A stretch of DNA of 64,000 nt. It comes from an uncultured Capnocytophaga sp. Its GTDB lineage: Bacteria; Bacteroidota; Bacteroidia; Flavobacteriales; Flavobacteriaceae. Below the pieces are notes generated by a model. The model ran no database searches. It was not told the DNA's origin and saw only the letters and a list, made by a program, of their open reading frames with translations. Made by a program: the position numbers and the translations under genes. The DNA lies in the NCBI RefSeq assembly GCF_937936315.1, contig NZ_CALGWU010000056.1, positions 1-64,000 on the forward strand, in the 5' to 3' direction. How positions within the stretch are numbered: the first letter of the stretch is position 1; each line of letters opens with the position of its first letter. Shown piece after piece: positions 1-7,308 of this stretch.

Positions 1-247
1 TAACACCTTTTAGGTCTTCAATACCATCTGAAAAACGGAAATAATAATCATTCCCTGTTTTTACAACAGTTACTGAACCATTGTCAACAGCTTTTTTCTC
101 TTGACCATTTAAGTAAGAGATACTACCTTTGTAGGTTCCTACAAAAAGGTCGTTGTCTGCTGGGTCATCATTCTTGCTACAAGAGATGCAAGAAAAAGCT
201 ACTAGTGATAAACAAATCACTGAAACTAATGCAATAATTTTCTTCAT
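1..247 (-). CDS. Lipoprotein, N-terminal part (gene runs off the window)
   Basis: Reading leftward from an ATG at 247 gives 82 codons with no stop before the window edge. Residues 1-20 form a lipoprotein signal peptide (MKKII start, hydrophobic core, then FSCISCSKNDD). The acylated cysteine is C20 or C23, so the mature protein begins with Cys-Ser-Lys-Asn-Asp-Asp. Lys plus acidic residues right after the cysteine resemble the lipoprotein export signal described for Capnocytophaga and other Bacteroidota, which sends lipoproteins to the cell surface. The visible mature part (a GTYKGSI-like strand followed by more beta-like sequence) suggests a small beta-rich domain. I cannot name the family. 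The rest of the gene is outside the window. Confidence 0.75.
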   Translation of the reverse strand, partial: MKKIIALVSVICLSLVAFSCISCSKNDDPADNDLFVGTYKGSISYLNGQEKKAVDNGSVTVVKTGNDYYFRFSDGIEDLKGV

Positions 248-366
248 AGTTGATTAAATTTAAAAATTAATATTAAAGTTTGATGCAATAATTATACTTA
301 GAATGCTTTATGCAATTTTTAATATATTAATCGTGATATTTTGGTTAAAATTATAAAAGATATTTT

Positions 367-615
367 TTATCTGTTTTTGTTTAAATATCTTTTAGCTAAA
401 AGTTGCATACCATACTCCAAAGCGATATTTATCCATCGTTTGTTGTTAAACAGAAGAGAGACCCAAGTATTAGCTAATAAATTCTTTGGACTCAAACTTT
501 CTGCTGAAGCGGATACTTGTTGCGTGAGAGATAGTCTGTCAATCTCTTTTTCTAATCGCAATAGTCTAATATCATTATCAATTTCTTCAAATGACGAATA
601 AGTCTTATTGTTCAT
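367..615 (-). CDS. DUF6327-type small protein
   Basis: Protein of 82 residues starting MNNKTYSSFEEI. An open frame extends further upstream, but I chose the ATG at 615 because it overlaps the preceding stop in ATGAACAATAA, which suggests translational coupling, and because the family starts with this Tyr-Ser-Ser-Phe-Glu-Glu-Ile segment. A predicted amphipathic or coiled-coil helix covers about residues 9-35 (Asn-Asp-Ile-Arg-Leu-Leu-Arg-Leu-Glu). The C-terminal part has no clear membrane segment. It is the last of three genes with a holin-X-like protein and a YtxH protein, a trio common in flavobacteria and generally regarded as stress related. The exact function is unknown. Confidence 0.7.
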   Translation of the reverse strand: MNNKTYSSFEEIDNDIRLLRLEKEIDRLSLTQQVSASAESLSPKNLLANTWVSLLFNNKRWINIALEYGMQLLAKRYLNKNR

Positions 616-982
616 TTTCTTCTTCTTCGGGGTCAGTTTTAAAATAAATTTCGGATAGTTTTCGCAATAGTGACCTCTCAATTAGTTTCTTGCGAAACAA
701 TAAAACTACTAATGACAACAATATATAGAAAGCTCCTACAATAGCAAACCCTAAACCATTACTACCTAAAGCCTCGCCTATGGCATAAGCTGTAGCAAGA
801 GATAGGAAAAATAATATTAATAAACTTGCAAAGGCACAAACAAAAAAAGTTATCAACCCATACGAGGATTTTGCTATAAACCTAAAAAGTACAAGTTTAT
901 AGTAAGCAAACTGCGAATTAAAGGCTGAGTTTGCTTTTGTAGGAACTTCTACAAACGTTTCTTTAATAGAATAAATCGCCAT
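605..982 (-). CDS. Phage-holin-family (holin-X like) inner membrane protein
   Basis: Protein of 125 residues with two strong membrane segments at about 42-70 and 76-96, joined by a short Gly-Ser-Asn-Gly turn, and an acidic C-terminus (DPEEEENEQ). This matches the Actinobacterial holin-X/DUF1469-type membrane proteins that sit next to YtxH genes in Bacteroidota. It is four bases downstream of the YtxH gene and overlaps the DUF6327 gene by 11 bases, so the three are very likely one transcript. Despite the family name nothing here suggests a phage: no lysis or structural genes are nearby. A role in envelope stress is inference from the family. Confidence 0.75.
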   Translation of the reverse strand: MAIYSIKETFVEVPTKANSAFNSQFAYYKLVLFRFIAKSSYGLITFFVCAFASLLILFFLSLATAYAIGEALGSNGLGFAIVGAFYILLSLVVLLFRKKLIERSLLRKLSEIYFKTDPEEEENEQ

Positions 983-986
983 AAAA

Positions 987-1313
987 TTATTTCTTAATTT
1001 TAGCGGCTTCTTCTTTCAATGAAGCTAATTTCTTTTCTAGAAGACTAATTACATCTTCAGATTTATTGCTTGCTTTTGAAAAAAGTCTATCTACTTTTTC
1101 TTCTAAAGAACCTTTCAGTTCCAAAGATTTCTCACGCACACTTTCTGTAAGATTATCTAATTGTTCTTTCAAATCATCAGACTTGTCTCTAAGAGTGTCT
1201 TTAATTTTTTTACGTGTGTTTTTACCTTTGTCTGGCGCAAAAAGAATGCCCAAACCTACTCCGATAGCAGTACCTACTGCTAAGCCTAATACGGCATTTG
1301 CTGTTTTTGACAT
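987..1313 (-). CDS. YtxH domain protein
   Basis: Protein of 108 residues starting MSKTANAVLGLAVGTAIG. One Gly-rich membrane segment lies at about 6-25, followed by the FAPDKGKNTRKKI signature of YtxH proteins and a long charged helix (about 35-108) with heptad-like Leu spacing, probably a coiled coil. An open frame extends upstream to 1364, but the -7 promoter box at 1362-1369 lies inside that extension, so the ATG at 1313 is preferred. YtxH proteins are stress-induced in Bacillus. Here it heads a trio with a holin-X-like and a DUF6327 protein. Confidence 0.8.
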   Translation of the reverse strand: MSKTANAVLGLAVGTAIGVGLGILFAPDKGKNTRKKIKDTLRDKSDDLKEQLDNLTESVREKSLELKGSLEEKVDRLFSKASNKSEDVISLLEKKLASLKEEAAKIKK

Positions 1314-1361
1314 AGTATTCAAAATTAATGTTATTAAATTAGTTATAAATGAAATTTGGTA

Positions 1362-1369
1362 CAAAAGTA
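1362..1369 (-). promoter_or_regulatory. -7 promoter box for the YtxH trio
   Basis: The minus strand reads TACTTTTG, matching the Bacteroidota -7 consensus TAnnTTTG, about 48 bases before the YtxH start. I find no TTG at the usual 19-20 base distance upstream, so only half of the promoter is supported. Confidence 0.45.
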
Positions 1370-1610
1370 TAGATAAATTCGGTGAAAATTAATTTTCAAT
1401 AATACTTTTTAACTATAATGTATCAAAAAAATTTATTTTTAGTTTTGATTTACATTCCTTTTTAATCATTTTTCTATTTCTTTTGAGTTCGTTTTTCCTG
1501 CTCGTACGACTTGTCCTATTCCCTACAAAAATCTCCAATGTCTTTCAACTTCCTCCCAGTAGTGCAAGCTATCAAAACCAGAATTAAATAAAATATTTTC
1601 TACTAATCTA

Positions 1611-1640
1611 TTGTTAATAACCAAAATTATACTACCTTTG
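1611..1640 (+). promoter_or_regulatory. Promoter for the DUF3127 gene
   Basis: TTG at 1611-1613 and TACCTTTG at 1633-1640, with 19 bases between them, match the Bacteroidota -33/-7 consensus. The DUF3127 start codon is 48 bases downstream. The rest of the 1314-1687 gap is AT-rich sequence between two diverging transcripts, and I see no further gene in it. Confidence 0.7.
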
Positions 1641-1687
1641 CCCTTACAAATCATTATTTACGAATAACCAATAAATAAAATACCAAT

Positions 1688-2221
1688 ATGGAAATTCAAG
1701 GACGAATTATAAAAATTAACCCTACCCAAACCGTAGGGCAAAATGGCTTCCAACGCCGTGATGTGGTGATTATGACCGAGGAACAATACCCTCAGTACAT
1801 CCCATTCGACTTTGTTCAAGAAAAATGCGTACTCCTCGATAATTTTCAAGAAGGACAAACAGTGCGCATCAGCTTTAATATTCGCGGTCGTGAGTGGGTA
1901 AACCCTCAAGGAGAGACCAAATACATTGTAAACTTGCAAGGATGGCGCATCGAAAATGCCGAAATAGCACAAAACTACCCTCCACAAGGTTATGGGCAAC
2001 CCGCTTACCCTCCACAAGGATATGCACAACCACAATACCAACAAGCGCCCCCTCAATATCAGCAAGCTGCGCCTCAGTACCAACAACAAGTGCCTCCTCA
2101 ATACCCACCTCAAGCGCCACAACAGCAGTTTCAGCCTACTCCACAACAGGCTTTTGGCACTCCTCCGGTACAAAATGCTCCCGTGGCTCCTGCTGAACCC
2201 GAAGACGATCTACCATTCTAA
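1688..2221 (+). CDS. DUF3127 protein with Pro/Gln-rich linker and SSB-like tail
   Basis: Protein of 177 residues. Residues 1-100 are the DUF3127 domain (EIQGRI, GFQRRDVVI, FNIRGREW and INLQGWRI-like strands), which resembles an OB fold. Residues 101-168 are low-complexity Pro/Gln/Tyr repeats built from YPPQGY and PQYQQ units. The protein ends EPEDDLPF, an acidic tip closely like the C-terminal peptide of single-stranded DNA-binding protein that recruits repair and replication proteins. Domain plus disordered linker plus acidic tip is the same plan as SSB. A role on single-stranded nucleic acid is inference; the family has no firm function. Two bases separate it from aat. Confidence 0.85.
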   Translation: MEIQGRIIKINPTQTVGQNGFQRRDVVIMTEEQYPQYIPFDFVQEKCVLLDNFQEGQTVRISFNIRGREWVNPQGETKYIVNLQGWRIENAEIAQNYPPQGYGQPAYPPQGYAQPQYQQAPPQYQQAAPQYQQQVPPQYPPQAPQQQFQPTPQQAFGTPPVQNAPVAPAEPEDDLPF

Positions 2222-2223
2222 GA

Positions 2224-2862
2224 ATGACATACTTAATAAACGACGAAACACCTTTTCCTTCCCCCGAAACCGCTTCGGAGGAAGGAATTGTTGCTTTTGG
2301 AGGTAATCTCACCCCCGCCCGACTCGTAGAGGCTTACTCCCAAGGCATTTTTCCTTGGTATAACGAAGGAGACCCCGTGTTATGGTGGTGTCCCGACCCT
2401 CGCTTTGTACTTTTCCCCGAAAAACTGCATATCAGCAAAAATATGCGCAAACTCCTCAGCAAAGCACCTTATCGCGTTACCTACAACCGTTGTTTTACCG
2501 AAGTAATGCAGCAATGCGCTACAGTGTCTCGCAAAGACCAACACGGCACTTGGATTCACCCCGAGCTCATAGAAGCCTATACAACCCTCCATCAGCAAGG
2601 AATTGCACACTCGGTAGAGGTGTGGCAAGACGAAACTCTTGTAGGCGGCTTATACGGACTTCAAATCGGTAAAATTTTCTGTGGAGAAAGTATGTTTAGC
2701 AAGCAGCCTAACGCCTCGCAGTACGGTTTTATCACTTTCCTGCAAGCTCACCCTCATATCGCCCTAGTAGATTGCCAAATTCACAGTGAATATTTAGAAA
2801 GTTTAGGTGCCGAAGAAATCCCAAGAGCAACATTTTTAAAATTATTAACCATCAATCGTTAA
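2224..2862 (+). CDS. aat: Leucyl/phenylalanyl-tRNA-protein transferase
   Basis: Protein of 212 residues. It moves Leu or Phe from aminoacyl-tRNA to the N-terminus of proteins bearing Arg or Lys, marking them for ClpAP/ClpS degradation by the N-end rule. Family motifs are clear: FPSPETASEEGIVAFGGNL, the SQGIFPWYNEG block, WWCPDPR, then GGLYG and the GESMFS block, and DCQ..S.HL-like sequence near the end (VDCQIHSEYLESLGA). The length fits the compact Bacteroidota form. It follows the DUF3127 gene by two bases and probably shares its promoter. Confidence 0.93.
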   Translation: MTYLINDETPFPSPETASEEGIVAFGGNLTPARLVEAYSQGIFPWYNEGDPVLWWCPDPRFVLFPEKLHISKNMRKLLSKAPYRVTYNRCFTEVMQQCATVSRKDQHGTWIHPELIEAYTTLHQQGIAHSVEVWQDETLVGGLYGLQIGKIFCGESMFSKQPNASQYGFITFLQAHPHIALVDCQIHSEYLESLGAEEIPRATFLKLLTINR

Positions 2863-2905
2863 AAGAATAGATTTGCGTTTCACATACCCAGCTGTGAGCC
2901 CTAGC

Positions 2906-2913
2906 TATCTTTG
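2906..2913 (+). promoter_or_regulatory. -7 promoter box before the unknown membrane protein
   Basis: TATCTTTG matches TAnnTTTG exactly. No TTG lies 19-20 bases upstream, so this is a half-supported promoter. It suggests the gene starting at 2991 is transcribed separately from aat. Confidence 0.4.
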
Positions 2914-2990
2914 TGGGAGACTTAAAAATATTTTATTGATTGTTAAATAATTACTTACGCCGAACTCACGCTATTTTATCAACAATTACA

Positions 2991-3479
2991 ATGGCTATAT
3001 TAAGGTTAAATAAAAATGCAAAAAGGATTATAATTGTAATAATGGTTATTACCGCTATTATCATAGCTAGAATAATTATATCGAATTATTATGAAAATCA
3101 GAAAGTGGAACTTTCTAAAAAATGTTTCAATGATTCAAATATAGGTTTCTATCATAAGGAATTTAACTTCTATTTTCCTGAAGAGCTTGAACTACAAGGA
3201 GCCCAAATATTACAAATTCATAATCAAGATACTATTGTGATAGATTATAGGATTCTAGGTCATAACATAGTGATAAATAGTCCTAAAAATTTAAAGTCTG
3301 AAGACATTATTAAGATTATACTAAAAGACGCTGTTTTTACTCTGAGAGATTTTAGGAATGGACCTAGATTTGGAGGAGGTAGAGTTTTTTTGGGTTGCTT
3401 TTTACAAGAATGTGTTATAAATAACCGAAAGAAAATATGTGATGATGCAGGAATCTTTATGTTTTTTAGTACTCTTTAA
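2991..3479 (+). CDS. Unknown single-pass membrane protein
   Basis: Protein of 162 residues if it starts at the ATG at 2991; a TTG at 2940 in the same frame would add 17 residues that look less like an N-terminus. Residues 1-10 are basic, 11-31 form an Ile/Val-rich membrane segment, and the remaining 130 residues would lie outside the cytoplasm. This part contains two cysteines near the end (GCFLQEC) and one more at position 24 after the membrane segment. It has alternating hydrophobic strands but no motif I recognise. Codons are AT-richer than the neighbouring aat gene, hinting at an accessory gene. Confidence 0.55.
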   Translation: MAILRLNKNAKRIIIVIMVITAIIIARIIISNYYENQKVELSKKCFNDSNIGFYHKEFNFYFPEELELQGAQILQIHNQDTIVIDYRILGHNIVINSPKNLKSEDIIKIILKDAVFTLRDFRNGPRFGGGRVFLGCFLQECVINNRKKICDDAGIFMFFSTL

Positions 3480-3697
3480 ATTATTAATCATTAGAATTTT
3501 TATGCCTTATATTGGAAATACGTCAGCTTAACAGCGTCCCTACACTTTGCCAAAGTTTTAGTTCCTCGTCGTGCTACGACCTTTGGCAAAGTTGACTACT
3601 CTGATTATCAATAATTTTTGAAGTATGTTATGTAGGGGCGTTTTGCAAACGCCCACATAAATAAAATTTTTCGGACAGCCTCATTAGCAAATTAGTA

Positions 3698-3741
3698 AAT
3701 CGCCCGTGCGGCTCGCACTAATCGCCCGTACGGCTTGCACT
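3698..3741 (+). repeat. 22-base tandem repeat, two copies
   Basis: Copies at 3698-3719 and 3720-3741 share the frame AATCGCCCGTxCGGCTxGCACT and differ at two positions. A third, degenerate copy (CCATACAACTCGCAC) follows at about 3744-3759. Confidence 0.7.
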
Positions 3742-3776
3742 TTCCCATACAACTCGCACCAAATCAAAATTATTCG

Positions 3777-3784
3777 TATCTTTG
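3777..3784 (+). promoter_or_regulatory. -7 promoter box for ltaE
   Basis: TATCTTTG matches the -7 consensus 26 bases before the ltaE start. No TTG at 19-20 bases upstream was found, probably because the repeat unit borders it. Confidence 0.45.
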
Positions 3785-3810
3785 CCCCCTCATTCTAACT
3801 AATACTAAAA

Positions 3811-4851
3811 ATGAAAATATCATTTAAAAACGATTATGCCGAGGGAGCTCATCCAATGATTTTAGAGGCACTTATGCGTACAAATGCAGTGCAACAAGCT
3901 GGTTATGGGAACGATAGCTATTCGGCAGCTGCCAAAGAACTCATCAAAAACAAGATAGAAAACCCTGAGGCGCAAATATTTTTTGTAAGTGGAGGTACAC
4001 AAGCTAATATGCTGGTAATAGGCACTTTGTTGCGCACCTACCAAAGCGTGATTGCCCCCGAAACAGGACATATCGCCGATAATGAAACCGGAGCCATAGA
4101 AGCCGTAGGTCACAAAATACACTTAGCTCCAGCAACAAACGGTAAAATTACCCCTGAGAGCATTGCCGATTTTGCCACCCGCTATACAAATTATCCACAC
4201 CAAGTTCAACCACGACTCGTGTATATTACGAACGCCACCGAGATAGGAACCATCTATACTTTGGCAGAACTCAAAGCGATTTACGAGTGTTGCCAAGCGC
4301 ACAACCTCCTGCTATTTATGGATGGAGCGCGATTAGGGTCGGCATTGAATGCTGAAGACAACGATATACAATGGAAAGATTTAGCGCGTTATACCGATGT
4401 GTTTTATATAGGAGCTACCAAAAACGGCGGATTGTTAGGCGAAGCCATTGTAATGAACAACCCAGCCCTCGCCGATGGTTTTGAGTATTACCTCAAACAA
4501 CAAGGCGCATTACTTGCCAAAGGTCGTTTGCTAGGGTTGCAATTTCTCACCTTGTTTGAAAACGGATTGTACGATGCTTTGACATTGCACGCTAACAAGC
4601 AGATGAAGCGTATCAAAGAAGCGTTTGTAGCCAATGGTTATACCTTTCTTTCAGATACTTGTACAAATCAGTTATTCCCGATACTCACTCACACACAAAT
4701 TGCTGCATTGGCAGAGCAGTTTGATTTCTACCAGTGGCAAAAAGTAGATGAAACCCACACCGCCATTCGGTTGATTAGTTCGTGGGCTACTACCGATGCA
4801 CAAGTAGATACGCTTATCCAAGCAATTCAATTATTATCAGTTGCAAAATGA
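3811..4851 (+). CDS. ltaE: Low-specificity L-threonine aldolase
   Basis: Protein of 346 residues of the beta-eliminating lyase fold. It cleaves L-threonine or L-allo-threonine to glycine and acetaldehyde with PLP. The PLP lysine is K204 in GATKNGG, and D171 in MDGARLGSAL is the residue that contacts the PLP ring nitrogen. The N-terminal SFKNDYAEGAHP segment and FVSGGTQAN motif fit the family, and the length is normal. Its stop overlaps the start of the ZIP transporter gene in ATGA, so the two are co-translated, although I see no metabolic link between them. Confidence 0.93.
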   Translation: MKISFKNDYAEGAHPMILEALMRTNAVQQAGYGNDSYSAAAKELIKNKIENPEAQIFFVSGGTQANMLVIGTLLRTYQSVIAPETGHIADNETGAIEAVGHKIHLAPATNGKITPESIADFATRYTNYPHQVQPRLVYITNATEIGTIYTLAELKAIYECCQAHNLLLFMDGARLGSALNAEDNDIQWKDLARYTDVFYIGATKNGGLLGEAIVMNNPALADGFEYYLKQQGALLAKGRLLGLQFLTLFENGLYDALTLHANKQMKRIKEAFVANGYTFLSDTCTNQLFPILTHTQIAALAEQFDFYQWQKVDETHTAIRLISSWATTDAQVDTLIQAIQLLSVAK

Positions 4852-5561
4852 AAAATTATCTTCTTCCTTTTCTCTCTATCGTTATAGGGGCTTGCCTTGT
4901 GTTGTGGCTCAAACCCACACAGAAGAGTAGGATTAAGTTGTTATTGGCTTTTAGTGGTGCTTTTTTGATGGGGATGACCATTTTTCACCTCCTCCCCGAA
5001 GTATATCACGAAGCATTACACCATCACGAGGAAAACAGTGATTTTGGCGATAAAGCAATAGGCGTATGGATTGTTGTGGGCATACTCTTGCAAATCGTCT
5101 TAGAGTTCTTTTCTCACGGTGCCGAACACGGTCATTTTCATTCACCTGCCAAAGGATTACAAACGCATTTCCCTTGGGGGTTGTTCATCAGTTTGAGTAT
5201 CCACTCGCTGCTTGAAGGCTTTCCGCTGCACGAGCACAGCAATATGGTATATGGCATTTTCATTCACCACCTGCCCATTGCTATGGTGCTGACAATCTTT
5301 TTCTTAGATTCAGGCATCGGACTCAAACGCACGCTCGCTTTTCTGTTTGTCTTTTCGCTAATGACCCCGCTGGGTGCTTTTTTAGCAAACTATGTCCCCG
5401 CCTTATTGCCCTATCACAACCTGATGAGTGCCGTAGTCGTAGGGATATTCTTGCATATCTCGTCAGTAATACTGTTTGAAACCTCCGAAAATCACCAATT
5501 TAATTACAGGAAATTAGGCGTGATTGTTATAGGTTTTGCAATGGCATTTCTATTCAATTAA
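4848..5561 (+). CDS. ZIP family divalent metal transporter
   Basis: Protein of 237 residues with about seven or eight membrane segments, importing zinc or a related divalent metal. The ATG at 4848 overlaps the ltaE stop by four bases and gives a signal-free N-terminus. An upstream in-frame extension lies inside ltaE and is rejected. Family motifs: HLLPEVYHEALHHHEE (metal-rich loop after the second membrane helix), HSLLEGFPL in helix 4 and IHHLPIAMVL in helix 5, which hold the transport-site histidines and glutamate. The histidine-rich segment HGAEHGHFH lies between helices 3 and 4, as in other ZIPs. Confidence 0.88.
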   Translation: MKNYLLPFLSIVIGACLVLWLKPTQKSRIKLLLAFSGAFLMGMTIFHLLPEVYHEALHHHEENSDFGDKAIGVWIVVGILLQIVLEFFSHGAEHGHFHSPAKGLQTHFPWGLFISLSIHSLLEGFPLHEHSNMVYGIFIHHLPIAMVLTIFFLDSGIGLKRTLAFLFVFSLMTPLGAFLANYVPALLPYHNLMSAVVVGIFLHISSVILFETSENHQFNYRKLGVIVIGFAMAFLFN

Positions 5562-5590
5562 GAAATAAATAGCAATTTAATATAAATAAA

Positions 5591-5614
5591 AAAGGCTTCC
5601 TTTAGGAAGCCTTT
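5591..5614 (-). terminator. Terminator after tRNA-Gln
   Basis: AAAGGCTTCC and GGAAGCCTTT form a perfect 10-base stem around a four-base loop. On the minus strand it begins five bases after the tRNA 3' end and is followed by TTTATTTATA. The convergent ZIP gene ends 30 bases away and might also stop here. Confidence 0.8.
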
Positions 5615-5618
5615 CTCG

Positions 5619-5689
5619 TTGGTCTACTAGGACTCGAACCTAGAATAACAGAACCAAAATCTGCTGTGTTACCATTACACCATAGACCA
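5619..5689 (-). tRNA. tRNA-Gln (UUG)
   Basis: Minus-strand cloverleaf. The acceptor stem TGGTCTA/TAGACCA pairs fully with discriminator A, the anticodon loop TTTTGGT carries TTG, and the T-arm is TAGG-TTCGAGT-CCTA. CCA is not encoded, as usual in this phylum. Confidence 0.95.
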
Positions 5690-5711
5690 GCGATTTTGCA
5701 TTTTTGCGGTG

Positions 5712-5741
5712 CAAAGGTACTGCTATTTTTCTAATCTGCAA
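5712..5741 (-). promoter_or_regulatory. Promoter for tRNA-Gln
   Basis: On the minus strand, TTG (5739-5741) and TACCTTTG (5712-5719) are separated by 19 bases, an exact -33/-7 match located 22 bases before the tRNA 5' end. Confidence 0.75.
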
Positions 5742-5868
5742 ATTTTTTGAAAGTTTTTTTTACAAAATTTGATAATTTTCTTTTTTGTAAATTGAAAATC
5801 AGAAAGAAAGTTTTGGTTACTCACATCGGGAAAAGGATTCTTCAACTTCCTATATCCAACCCCTAAAA

Positions 5869-5899
5869 TTGGCTATTTAACAAATTATCTGTACTTTTG
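5869..5899 (+). promoter_or_regulatory. Promoter for rimO
   Basis: TTG at 5869-5871 and TACTTTTG at 5892-5899, 20 bases apart. The -7 box overlaps an in-frame TTG codon at 5897, which rules that codon out as the rimO start. Confidence 0.7.
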
Positions 5900-5920
5900 C
5901 ACCCTGAAATAAACCGAAAA

Positions 5921-7231
5921 ATGAGAACAAGATCAATAAAAAAGAATACTATCAATGTGGTAACCCTTGGTTGCTCTAAAAACGTGTATGACAGCGAAGT
6001 GCTAATGGGGCAATTAAAGGCTGGAGGCAAAGAAGTAGTGCACGAAAAAGAAGGTAATATAGTGGTTATCAACACTTGTGGATTTATCAACAACGCCAAA
6101 GAAGAGAGCATCAACACTATATTGGACTATGTACAACAAAAGGAAGCAGGATTAGTGGATAAAGTGTTTGTAATGGGCTGTCTATCCGAACGTTATAAAC
6201 CCGATTTAGAAAAAGAAATCCCCGATGTCGATCAATATTTTGGCACTAGTGAATTGCCCGCTCTGCTCAAAGTTCTCGGTGCCGACTATAAACACGAACT
6301 CATAGGCGAACGACTTACCACTACACCTAAAAATTACGCCTATCTTAAAATATCCGAAGGTTGCGACCGTCCTTGTAGTTTTTGTGCTATCCCACTGATG
6401 CGTGGCGCTCATATTTCTACCCCCATTGAAGATTTGGTAACCGAAGCCGAAAAACTCGCCGCCAAAGGGGTAAAGGAACTCATTCTCATCGCTCAGGATA
6501 TCACTTATTACGGCTTAGACCTCTACAAAAAACGCGCGCTTGCCAACCTATTGCGCGCCTTGGTAAAAGTTGAAGGCATTGAGTGGATACGCATTCACTA
6601 TGCCTTCCCCACAGGTTTCCCAATGGACGTGCTTGAGGTGATGAAAACCGAGCCTAAGATATGTAATTATTTAGATATCCCACTACAACACATTTCCGAT
6701 AAGATTCTCACCAGTATGAAACGCGGTACCACCCAAGAGAAGACCACCAAGCTCCTCAATAAATTCCGCGAAGCAGTCCCCGAAATGGCAATCCGTACAA
6801 CCCTAATTGTAGGCTACCCTGGTGAAACCGAAGAAGATTTTCAGGCACTTAAAGATTTTGTTAAAGCAATGCGTTTTGATCGCCTCGGTTGTTTTACCTA
6901 TAGTCACGAAGAGAATACCACAGCCTACGAGTTAGCCGATGATGTACCCGAAGAAGTAAAGCTACAACGTGCCAATGAAATTATGGAATTGCAATCGCAA
7001 ATATCGTGGGAATTGAACCAAGAAAAAGTAGGTAAAACCTTCCGTTGCCTCATCGACCGCAAAGAAGGCAACTATTTCGTAGGACGCACCGAATACGATT
7101 CCCCCGATGTAGACAACGAGGTACTCATCGATGCCAAAAAACATTATGTGAAAATTGGTGATTTTACCGATGTCAAAATTATAGAAGCTGCCGATTATGA
7201 CTTGTACGCTGAACCCCTAACTAACGGTTAA
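5921..7231 (+). CDS. rimO: Ribosomal protein S12 methylthiotransferase RimO
   Basis: Protein of 436 residues from the ATG at 5921. An upstream TTG start would lie within the promoter. RimO is a radical SAM enzyme that adds a methylthio group to Asp-88/89 of ribosomal protein S12. The N-terminal UPF0004 domain holds C18, C53 and C87 for one iron-sulfur cluster. The radical SAM motif CxxxCxxC is C148, C152 and C155 in GCDRPCSFC. A C-terminal TRAM domain covers about 370-430 and binds the substrate. The sequence GCSKN near the start and SEG before the cysteines separate RimO from MiaB. It stands alone between tRNA-Gln and the polysaccharide locus. Confidence 0.93.
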   Translation: MRTRSIKKNTINVVTLGCSKNVYDSEVLMGQLKAGGKEVVHEKEGNIVVINTCGFINNAKEESINTILDYVQQKEAGLVDKVFVMGCLSERYKPDLEKEIPDVDQYFGTSELPALLKVLGADYKHELIGERLTTTPKNYAYLKISEGCDRPCSFCAIPLMRGAHISTPIEDLVTEAEKLAAKGVKELILIAQDITYYGLDLYKKRALANLLRALVKVEGIEWIRIHYAFPTGFPMDVLEVMKTEPKICNYLDIPLQHISDKILTSMKRGTTQEKTTKLLNKFREAVPEMAIRTTLIVGYPGETEEDFQALKDFVKAMRFDRLGCFTYSHEENTTAYELADDVPEEVKLQRANEIMELQSQISWELNQEKVGKTFRCLIDRKEGNYFVGRTEYDSPDVDNEVLIDAKKHYVKIGDFTDVKIIEAADYDLYAEPLTNG

Positions 7232-7248
7232 TTTTATTAATTATTTTA

Positions 7249-7278
7249 TTGTTTATCATCAATTGTTTTTTATCTTTG
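7249..7278 (+). promoter_or_regulatory. Promoter at the head of the polysaccharide locus
   Basis: TTG at 7249-7251 and TATCTTTG at 7271-7278, 19 bases apart, 30 bases before the ugd start. This is a full consensus match and the only complete one I find before 45.5 kb, so it may drive much of the first half of the locus. Confidence 0.75.
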
Positions 7279-7308
7279 CAAAAAAAATCGTAATACAGAA
7301 ATTTATAT

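Larger units (their letters stand above)
3480..3810. repeat. Repeat-rich intergenic region
   Basis: No gene is visible. The stretch holds several repeat elements. A 25-base block at 3535-3559 recurs inverted at 61383-61407 with one mismatch. ACTTTGCCAAAG (3545-3556) and CTTTGGCAAAGT (3582-3593) are a perfect 12-base inverted repeat. GGGCGTTT/AAACGCCC (3636-3654) is an 8-base-stem palindrome. A 22-base unit starting AATCGCCCGT is repeated in tandem at 3698-3719 and 3720-3741, with a decayed third copy after it. These look like dispersed intergenic repeats rather than a gene remnant. Confidence 0.6.

Noticed and set aside
605..982. Prophage remnant suggested by the holin-like protein
   Set aside because: The trio with YtxH and DUF6327 is a chromosomal set; no other phage gene is near.
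1658..2173. 171-codon minus-strand frame with Leu/Arg repeats
   Set aside because: Antisense to the Pro/Gln repeats of the DUF3127 gene; low-complexity shadow.
5897..5920. Upstream TTG start for rimO
   Set aside because: The codon lies in the -7 promoter box, so it would not be in the transcript.
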